Source: JBOGDS01 sp050743075 (GTDB lineage Bacteria; Actinomycetota; Actinomycetes; Jiangellales; Jiangellaceae). From it: a stretch of DNA of 12,171 nucleotides. How positions within the stretch are numbered: position 1 is the stretch's first letter; the number at the start of each line of letters is the position of its first letter. The DNA is taken from positions 1-12,171 of the forward strand of contig JBOGDS010000097.1 of assembly GCA_050743075.1 (NCBI GenBank), written 5' to 3'. The translations under genes and the position numbers were made by a program. The notes under the pieces were generated by a model, which worked only from the letters and a program-made list of their open reading frames with translations, was not told the DNA's origin and did no database searches. This document shows positions 7,538 to 12,171 of the stretch, one piece after another.

Positions 7538-8737
7538 CTACGCCAGCGACGGTCGCTGCGCGAGCTCGGCTCGCGCGCTGAGCACACCGCCGTAGATGTC
7601 GAGGACGCGCCTGGCCAGGACGGTCCAGTCGTACCGGCCGACGTCAACTCTCGCGGCGGAGGCGAGGGCGGAGGCGAACGCGCGATCTGCGAGAAGGCGA
7701 TCGACCGCGTCCACCAGCGCCAGCGGGTCACCGGGCGGGACCAGGAGCCCGTTGTGTTCGTGCGTGATCACCGCCGGGATGCCTCCGGTGTCCGAGGCGA
7801 CGATGGGCACCCCGGCCTGCATCGCCTCGAGCATCGCGGTCCCGAGCTCCTCGTAGCGCGACGGCATGACAAGAACGTCCGCCGCGAGGAGCACGGCCGG
7901 CACGTCCTGGTGCGGCACGAACCCGACGAAGTGCACCCGCTCGACGACGCCGGCCTGTCGGGCGAGGCGTTCGAGCGACATCCGATGCGGACCGTCGCCG
8001 ACCAGGACGACCTGTGCCTGCGGCAGGTACGCGGCCGCGCGGACGAGGACGTCGACCTGCTTCTGGGCATGCAGCCGGCCCAGGAAGAGCACCCGCGGTC
8101 CGGGGATCGCCGAGATCGGTCCGTACGGCGTCGTGCTGTCGAACGCCTGCGGCACGACGCCGGACGGGAGGACGTGGACGGGCGTACGCACGCCGTCGGC
8201 GTCCATCGCCTCGGCGAGTCGGGGCGTGAGCACGATCACGGCAGCCGCGGCATCGGAACCGTGGCGCTCGAAGTACCCGCCGACATGCTTGAGCAGCCAG
8301 GCGCCGGCTCCGGAGGTCCCGAGCGTGTGCCGCACGCTGGTGTGGACCGTCATGACCAGGGGCAGGCGGCGCCGGCGGGCAGCGCGCATGGCCAACGGCA
8401 CGACGGCGAGGTCCTCGCCCAGGTGCACGTGGACCAGGTCGCCCGACGAGGCCAGGCGGGGAAGAAGTACGGCCGCCGGCCAGCTGTACAACTGGCGGAA
8501 GCGGCGGACCGGCAGGCCGAGTCGGATGATCCGCCCGTGCGCTCCGAGCGCCTCGTCGCGTGCTGCGGTCGGCGGGCGCGTCGTGACGATGGTCTGCTCG
8601 ACGCCGAGCGCATCGAGCGCCAGGCTCAGCTCGTGGGTGTGCGTCTGCATCCCACCGATCGGATCGAAACGGGCGGCGCGTCCGCGCAGCGCCGTCGCGG
8701 GCGGCTGGAAGACCGAGCAGATCCGCAACACCCTCAT
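7538..8737 (-). CDS. Glycosyltransferase family 4 (GT-B fold)
   Basis: This retaining glycosyltransferase should move a sugar from a nucleotide-sugar donor to a lipid, saccharide or small-molecule acceptor at the cytoplasmic membrane surface. It has 399 residues, normal for GT4. The N-terminal acceptor domain opens with MRVLRICSVFQPP and carries IGGMQTH (27-33), the glycine loop near the donor phosphates. VHVHLGEDL and VMTVHTS follow. The donor domain shows FLGRLHAQKQ (218-227) and the EX7E motif in YEELGTAMLEA (Glu296, Glu304), then VASDTGGIPAVI and NGLLVPPGD. MshA and PimA belong to this class, but nothing here singles out either. The ATG at 8737 has no Shine-Dalgarno; a short upstream open frame ends in an ATGA overlap with it. 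The ATPase gene follows 13 bp after its stop. Confidence 0.9.
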   Translation of the reverse strand: MRVLRICSVFQPPATALRGRAARFDPIGGMQTHTHELSLALDALGVEQTIVTTRPPTAARDEALGAHGRIIRLGLPVRRFRQLYSWPAAVLLPRLASSGDLVHVHLGEDLAVVPLAMRAARRRRLPLVMTVHTSVRHTLGTSGAGAWLLKHVGGYFERHGSDAAAAVIVLTPRLAEAMDADGVRTPVHVLPSGVVPQAFDSTTPYGPISAIPGPRVLFLGRLHAQKQVDVLVRAAAYLPQAQVVLVGDGPHRMSLERLARQAGVVERVHFVGFVPHQDVPAVLLAADVLVMPSRYEELGTAMLEAMQAGVPIVASDTGGIPAVITHEHNGLLVPPGDPLALVDAVDRLLADRAFASALASAARVDVGRYDWTVLARRVLDIYGGVLSARAELAQRPSLA

Positions 8738-8871
8738 GGAAAGGAATTAGCGGCCTTCGGCGGCTCGACGGCAACGAGCAGGCGACGTGCCGGCGAGTAT
8801 CCGCTGAACCAGTCGTGTCCGTATGGGCCGACCCGCGCATCACCGGCCGCCTTCTCCGCTGACGTCGGGGG
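8734..8871 (-). pseudogene. Start-less 45-codon open frame between marR and the glycosyltransferase gene
   Basis: The spacer downstream of the marR stop (8872-8874) stays open in the same frame for 45 codons. It ends with a TGA (8734-8736) that overlaps the glycosyltransferase ATG as ATGA. The translation looks protein-like (YGHDWFSGYSPARRLLVAV, then EPPKAANSFP) and roughly three quarters of its third positions are G or C. There is no in-frame ATG, GTG or TTG, so it cannot be an ordinary gene. The simplest reading is the C-terminal end of a gene that once overlapped the glycosyltransferase gene and lost its front part. Read-through of the marR TGA would give a tailed regulator, which seems less likely. 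I do not recognise the peptide. Confidence 0.3.
8744..8749 (-). promoter_or_regulatory. Possible leaderless -10 (TAATTC) before the glycosyltransferase gene
   Basis: On the minus strand TAATTC occupies -12 to -7 from the ATG at 8737, the right distance for transcription to begin at the start codon itself. The gene has no Shine-Dalgarno, which agrees. The last base departs from the TANNNT pattern, so this is weaker than the marR and mrp cases. Confidence 0.22.
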
Positions 8872-9327
8872 TCAGGACTCCAGGCGGGACAGGTAGGCGG
8901 CGATCTCGTCGAGCTCCTCGTCGGAGTACCGCGACAGCACGTGGTCGAGGATGCCGCGCAGGTGGGTGCCCGTTGCCGCACGCAGCCGCTCATAGCCGTC
9001 GTCGGTGAGCACGGCGTAGAAGCCGCGAGCATCGCCCTCGGACGGCTCGCGGAAGATCAGGCCAGCTTCGGCCATCCGGTCGACCAGCCGGGTGAGACCG
9101 CTCGGGGAGAGCATGACCCGCTCCGCAAGCTCGCTCATCCGCAGCCGGTGTCCGTCCGCCTCCACCAGCCGGGCCAGGACGTCGTACCAGGCGAGAGGGA
9201 GGCCGTGCAGGTCCATGAGATCGGATTCCAGCCGCCGCACGATCAGCGCGTGGGCACGCAGGAACGAGCGCCACACCTCGAGCTGCTCAGGTGTGACGCG
9301 GTCGCGGGAGACCTGCGCGGCGGTCAC
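8872..9327 (-). CDS. MarR-family transcriptional regulator
   Basis: This 151-residue protein is a dimeric winged-helix DNA-binding regulator, usually a repressor released by a small ligand. The N-terminal dimerisation helices include EQLEVWRSFLRAHALIVRRL and the characteristic LPLAWYDVLARL (43-54). The winged helix follows: LRMSELAERVMLSPSGLTRLVDRMAEAGLI (62-91), with the wing at REPSEGDARGFYAVLTDDG (93-111) containing the conserved D-x-R pair (Asp99, Arg101). The last helices complete the dimer interface. The start is GTG at 9327 with no clear Shine-Dalgarno, but with a TACGAT hexamer at -12 to -7, so the mRNA is probably leaderless. It diverges from mrp across 44 bp and may control itself, mrp or the downstream glycosyltransferase gene; no clear inverted operator is visible in the gap. 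Confidence 0.92.
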   Translation of the reverse strand: MTAAQVSRDRVTPEQLEVWRSFLRAHALIVRRLESDLMDLHGLPLAWYDVLARLVEADGHRLRMSELAERVMLSPSGLTRLVDRMAEAGLIFREPSEGDARGFYAVLTDDGYERLRAATGTHLRGILDHVLSRYSDEELDEIAAYLSRLES

Positions 9328-9333
9328 GCCCCG

Positions 9334-9339
9334 ATCGTA
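9334..9339 (-). promoter_or_regulatory. Predicted leaderless -10 element (TACGAT) for marR
   Basis: On the minus strand TACGAT fits the actinobacterial TANNNT -10 pattern and lies at exactly -12 to -7 from the GTG at 9327. Transcription would then begin at or next to the start codon. The absence of a Shine-Dalgarno supports this. No good -35 is visible. Confidence 0.45.
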
Positions 9340-9359
9340 GTTGGAGCCGCTTCCCGACG

Positions 9360-9365
9360 TAGCAT
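9360..9365 (+). promoter_or_regulatory. Predicted leaderless -10 element (TAGCAT) for the mrp-type gene
   Basis: TAGCAT fits TANNNT and lies at exactly -12 to -7 from the ATG at 9372. Translation would start at the 5' end of the mRNA. There is no Shine-Dalgarno. TTGGAG at 9341-9346 resembles a -35 but is only 13 bases away, too close for a standard promoter. Confidence 0.45.
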
Positions 9366-9371
9366 CGAGAC

Positions 9372-10523
9372 ATGAACCCCCTGCCGACGGCAGACCAGGT
9401 CACGGCCGCCCTCGCGACGGTCAACGACCCGGAGATCAAACGCCCGATCACCGACCTCGGCATGGTGAAGGCCGTCGACGTGTCCGACGGCGGCCGGGTC
9501 ACGGTGGAGGTCTTCCTGACAGTCCAGGCCTGCCCCTTGCGCGACACCATCATCCGCGACGTCACGGCTGCGGTGTCCGCCGTCGCGGGCGTTAAGGCCG
9601 TCGACGTGACGCTCGACGTCATGTCCGACGAGCAGCGCGCCGACCTGTCGAAGCAGCTGCGCGGCGGACGGCCCGAACGCGAGATCCCGTTCGCCAAGCC
9701 GGGATCGCTCACCCGCATCTACGCCGTCGCGTCGGGCAAGGGCGGCGTCGGCAAGTCGTCGGTCACGGTCAACCTGGCGGCCGCCATGGCCGCCGACGGA
9801 GTTCGGGTAGGCCTGCTCGACGCCGACATCTACGGGCACTCCGGCCCACGCATGCTCGGAGTCGAGGGTTCGCACCCGACGATCGTCGAGCGGATGATCA
9901 TGCCGGTGCCGGCGCACGGGGTGAAGCTCATCTCGACCGAGATGTTCAAGCCCGACCGCGACGCGCCGGTCGCCTGGCGCGGCCCGATGCTGCACCGGGC
10001 GCTCCAGCAGTTTCTGTCCGACGTGTTCTGGGGCGACCTCGACATCCTGCTGCTCGACCTGCCGCCCGGCACCGGCGACGTCGCGATCTCGCTGGCGCAA
10101 CTGCTGCCGTCCGCCGAGATCGTCGTCGTGACGACGCCACAGCTCGCGGCGGCCGAGGTAGCCGAGCGGGCCGGGTCGATCGCCATCCAGACCCACCAGC
10201 AGGTCGCCGGCGTAATCGAGAACATGTCGTATCTGCCCTGCCCACACTGCGGTCCGTCGCACCGGATCGAGGTGTTCGGCAGCGGCGGGGGCGGCACGGT
10301 CGCCGCTGGGCTCAGCCGGAGGCTGGGCGCGCCGGTTCCGTTGCTGGGCGAGGTGCCGCTGGACGTCAGGCTGCGCGAAGGCGGCGACGCAGGGGTTCCG
10401 CTGGTCGAGTCCGACCCCGAGGCGCCGGCTTCAGAGGCGCTCCGCGAGATCGCCCGAGGCCTTTCGCACCGGCGACGCGGTCTCGCCGGCCTGTCCCTGG
10501 ACCTCGCCCCCGTCGCCCGCTGA
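9372..10523 (+). CDS. mrp: Mrp/ApbC/NBP35-type iron-sulfur cluster carrier ATPase
   Basis: This cytoplasmic P-loop ATPase binds and transfers Fe-S clusters to apoproteins. It has 383 residues, typical of actinobacterial Mrp. An N-terminal MIP18/DUF59 domain (about 6-85) contains NDPEIKRPITDLGMV (18-32) and TVQACPLRD (50-58) with the conserved Cys54. The ATPase domain begins with the deviant Walker A SGKGGVGKSS (121-130), followed by LLDADIYGHSGPRMLG (148-163), MFKPD and AWRGPMLHRALQQFL (201-215), and LLLDLPPGTGD (226-236). The CPHC pair (Cys290, Cys293) bridges the cluster between subunits. All key residues are present. The ATG at 9372 lacks a Shine-Dalgarno and is probably read from a leaderless mRNA. 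It stands near htrA-tatB as in mycobacteria and converges on tatB. Confidence 0.95.
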   Translation: MNPLPTADQVTAALATVNDPEIKRPITDLGMVKAVDVSDGGRVTVEVFLTVQACPLRDTIIRDVTAAVSAVAGVKAVDVTLDVMSDEQRADLSKQLRGGRPEREIPFAKPGSLTRIYAVASGKGGVGKSSVTVNLAAAMAADGVRVGLLDADIYGHSGPRMLGVEGSHPTIVERMIMPVPAHGVKLISTEMFKPDRDAPVAWRGPMLHRALQQFLSDVFWGDLDILLLDLPPGTGDVAISLAQLLPSAEIVVVTTPQLAAAEVAERAGSIAIQTHQQVAGVIENMSYLPCPHCGPSHRIEVFGSGGGGTVAAGLSRRLGAPVPLLGEVPLDVRLREGGDAGVPLVESDPEAPASEALREIARGLSHRRRGLAGLSLDLAPVAR

Positions 10524-10543
10524 CGCCCGATTCGCCCCATTCC

Positions 10544-10633
10544 CCGTTGATCACGTACACCACCCTGGCAGGTGCTTCACCAGGTTCCGGTGCCTGGTGA
10601 AGCACCCGTACGCATGGTGAACGTGATCAACGG
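10544..10633. repeat. 90 bp nested inverted repeat between mrp and tatB; possible bidirectional terminator
   Basis: Two 41-base arms flank an 8-base loop (10585-10592). The outer stem is 13/13: CCGTTGATCACGT (10544-10556) with ACGTGATCAACGG (10621-10633). The inner stem is 14/14: GGTGCTTCACCAGG (10571-10584) with CCTGGTGAAGCACC (10593-10606). Between them the arms are equal in length (14 bases each), with a further 5 bp stem (10558-10562 with 10615-10619). In total 34 of 41 positions pair in one register. Each inner arm can also fold alone (GGTG-CTT-CACC and GGTG-AAG-CACC), and TGATCA occurs once in each outer arm. It begins 20 bases after the mrp stop and ends 9 bases from the tatB stop, so it can form a hairpin at the end of either mRNA. 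No T-run follows on either strand. A dispersed extragenic palindrome is the other reading. Confidence 0.85.
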
Positions 10634-10642
10634 ACGGAACAG

Positions 10643-11005
10643 TCAGGTGGTGTCGGGGTCGAACGGAGCCTCGGGTGCCGGCGCGTTCCGGGCAGCACTC
10701 GGGGCCGCGGAGCCGTTGCCCTTCGGGCGCTTGTCGTCGTCGTCGAGACCCAGGTCCAGGTCCAGCCCGTCGAGCACGTTGCGGCGGACGTAGGACTTCG
10801 GGTCGAGGTCCTTCAGCTTGCGCAGGTCGTCGGCGTCGACGCCGAGCCCGTCGGACAGGTCGCGGCGCGCGTTGGCGACCATGCGGCGCAGGTCGCGCAC
10901 CCAGGACCCGGCCTGCCGTGCCATCTCGGGCAGCCGGTCCGGACCGAACACGAGCAGCGCGACGATCAGCAACACCAGCATTTCTGGCGCTTCGATGCCG
11001 AACAC
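10643..11005 (-). CDS. tatB: Sec-independent protein translocase subunit TatB
   Basis: This is the receptor-complex component of the twin-arginine pathway, which exports folded proteins together with TatC and TatA. It has 120 residues. The N-terminal transmembrane helix (about 8-20, EMLVLLIVALLVFG) is followed by the FGP hinge (20-22) and a long amphipathic helix (RLPEMARQAGSWVRDLRRMVANARRDL). The acidic, then Pro/Ala-rich tail is disordered, as usual. The short MFGIEAPEM start and extended tail favour TatB over TatA. The start is GTG at 11005 with GGAG (minus strand, 11012-11015) 6 bases before it. It lies 60 bp downstream of htrA on the same strand and is probably co-transcribed with it. 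A TACCCT hexamer on the minus strand (11051-11056) could give an extra promoter, but this is weak. Confidence 0.93.
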   Translation of the reverse strand: MFGIEAPEMLVLLIVALLVFGPDRLPEMARQAGSWVRDLRRMVANARRDLSDGLGVDADDLRKLKDLDPKSYVRRNVLDGLDLDLGLDDDDKRPKGNGSAAPSAARNAPAPEAPFDPDTT

Positions 11006-11065
11006 ACACCGCTCCTTCGTAGAGCCGGCCGGAGGACGGGCCTGACGTCCAGGGTACGGCCCCGC

Positions 11066-12171
11066 TCAGCCGACCGCGGAGCCCAGAGTGAGCCTGATCT
11101 CGTGGACCTCGCCGTCGCGCTCGACGAGCATGGTGACCTCGTCGCCGGGCTCCTGGATCCGCAGCACGACGATGAGCTCCTCCGGACCGTCGATCACGCG
11201 GCCCTCCACCTCGACGATCACGTCACCTGGCTCGATGTCGACCCGGGCCGCCGGCCCGCCGGGCGTCACGGCCGGCGAGTCCGCACCGTTCACGGCCACC
11301 CGCGCGCCCGGGCCGTCGAACCCGGTGTCCAGCCGCACTCCCATCACGGGGTACACGGCCTCGCCGGTCGCGATGATCTGCTCGGCGGTGCGCCGTGCCT
11401 GGTCGATGGGGATCGCGAAGCCAAGGCCGATGCTGCCGGGGTTGACACCCATGCTGAGTGTCGCGATCGCCGAGTTGACCCCGATCACCCGGCCGGCGGC
11501 GTCGACCAGCGGGCCACCCGAGTTGCCCGGGTTGATCGCCGCGTCGGTCTGCAACGCGTTGATGAACGACGTCTCGCCCTGCCCGCCCGCGGTGACCGGG
11601 CGATCGAGCGCGGAGACGATGCCGCTGGTCACGGTTCCCTCCAGGCCCAGCGGGCTGCCGATCGCGATGACCGGATCGCCCACGACGACGTCGGCCGACG
11701 AGCCCAGCCTTGCGGGGGTCAAGTCGCCCTGCTCGACGAGAAGGACAGCGAGGTCGTAGGTGGGACTGCGCCCGACGATCTCGGCTGGCGCGGTCGTCCC
11801 GTCGGAGAAGCCCAGCTCGATCGTGCCGTCGTCGGCCGCCGCCACGACGTGGTTGTTCGTCACGACATAGCCCTCGTCGGAGATCACGAAGCCGGAACCC
11901 GACGCCGGACCCGCCGACACCGACACGACACTGGCCAGGACCGCGGAGGCGACGCCGGCGACGGAGTCGGGTGGCCGTTCCGCGAGGACCGCAGGATCGG
12001 CGCCCACGACGGTGACGGTGTCCTGGCTGACGTCGTCGAACCGATTCGCGAGGACGGCTCCGCTGACCGCGCCGAGCGAGCCGGCGACCACGGCGATTCC
12101 GGTCGCCGCCGCGAGCAGCATGCCGGCGCGCGGCCCGCTGCGGCCGTCGTCGCGACGGGCGGCGTAGGCAC
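11066..12171 (-). CDS. htrA: HtrA/DegP-like membrane-anchored serine protease with PDZ domain (5' end outside window)
   Basis: This is an extracytoplasmic quality-control protease. An internal ATG lies at 12121, but the frame continues to the window edge. The residues before it (AYAARRDDGRSGPRAG) look like a cytoplasmic tail leading into the transmembrane segment MLLAAATGIAVVAGSLGAVS, so the true start is probably to the right. Counting from that ATG, the S1C protease triad is complete: His91 in VVTNNHVV, Asp123 in TYDLAVL and Ser201 in INPGNSGGPL. IGSPLGLEGTVTSGIVSALDR and IGLGFAIPIDQA are family landmarks. One PDZ domain (about 265-345) contains PAARVDIEPGDVIVEVEG. The downstream tatB matches the mycobacterial sigE-rseA-htrA-tatB order, which suggests a sigma-E envelope-stress operon; sigE and rseA are not in view. 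Confidence 0.93.
   Translation of the reverse strand, partial: AYAARRDDGRSGPRAGMLLAAATGIAVVAGSLGAVSGAVLANRFDDVSQDTVTVVGADPAVLAERPPDSVAGVASAVLASVVSVSAGPASGSGFVISDEGYVVTNNHVVAAADDGTIELGFSDGTTAPAEIVGRSPTYDLAVLLVEQGDLTPARLGSSADVVVGDPVIAIGSPLGLEGTVTSGIVSALDRPVTAGGQGETSFINALQTDAAINPGNSGGPLVDAAGRVIGVNSAIATLSMGVNPGSIGLGFAIPIDQARRTAEQIIATGEAVYPVMGVRLDTGFDGPGARVAVNGADSPAVTPGGPAARVDIEPGDVIVEVEGRVIDGPEELIVVLRIQEPGDEVTMLVERDGEVHEIRLTLGSAVG

Noticed and set aside
7388..8896. Long rightward open frame (502 codons) across the glycosyltransferase region
   Set aside because: It is antisense to a gene with clear GT4 motifs; its translation is rich in Arg, Gly, His and Asp without any domain. Long shadow frames are normal at this GC content.
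9328..9371. MarR operator in the marR-mrp gap
   Set aside because: CGTAG occurs twice as a direct repeat (9336-9340, 9358-9362), but there is no convincing inverted repeat of the usual MarR kind; the repeat arises partly from the -10 elements.
10366..10793. Two opposite-strand frames that both begin with MLHQ and share GEAP and VING motifs
   Set aside because: The likeness is a direct result of the inverted repeat at 10544-10633, which gives similar codons on both strands; neither frame has protein-like sequence beyond it.

Overview
The window comes from a very GC-rich genome with strong G/C preference at third codon positions, frequent GTG starts and closely packed genes. Its right part carries htrA-tatB followed by a convergent mrp-type ATPase gene. 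A sigE-rseA-htrA-tatB block with mrp nearby is known from mycobacteria and other Actinomycetota, so the source is most likely an actinobacterium. I cannot place it to genus.

Left part (1-6222): a SAM-dependent methyltransferase gene cut by the left edge runs tail to tail, 2 bp apart, into a leftward gene for a secreted beta-propeller lipoprotein. A roughly 300 bp divergent gap follows, which seems to hold the remains of a small frameshifted gene. Then comes a tight rightward operon: a zinc-independent quinone-oxidoreductase-type dehydrogenase, an acyl-CoA dehydrogenase of the ACAD10/11-like group, and a D-amino-acid oxidase. Successive genes overlap by one base or are 10 bp apart. All three are redox enzymes, and the first two suggest acyl-CoA or enoyl catabolism.

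Middle part (6241-9327): three leftward genes. In transcription order they are a MarR-type regulator, a GT4 glycosyltransferase and a DUF4143-type ATPase of unknown role. Between marR and the glycosyltransferase gene lies a 45-codon open frame with no usual start codon. It is in frame with marR and its stop overlaps the glycosyltransferase start as ATGA, so it looks like the tail of a lost gene.

Right part (9328-12171): marR and mrp diverge from a 44 bp gap. On each strand a TANNNT -10 hexamer sits at exactly -12 to -7 from the start codon, the arrangement expected for leaderless mRNAs. mrp (Fe-S carrier ATPase) converges on tatB (twin-arginine translocation), with htrA (membrane-anchored serine protease, cut by the right edge) upstream of tatB. 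Between mrp and tatB sits a nested 90 bp inverted repeat with 13 bp and 14 bp perfect stems. It is the most striking non-coding element here and could be a two-way terminator, a dispersed palindromic repeat, or both.

I see no rRNA or tRNA gene, CRISPR array, transposase or phage gene. No clear new multi-gene system is visible. The items most worth following are the palindrome, the paired leaderless promoters, the two relic frames and the ATPase of unknown role.
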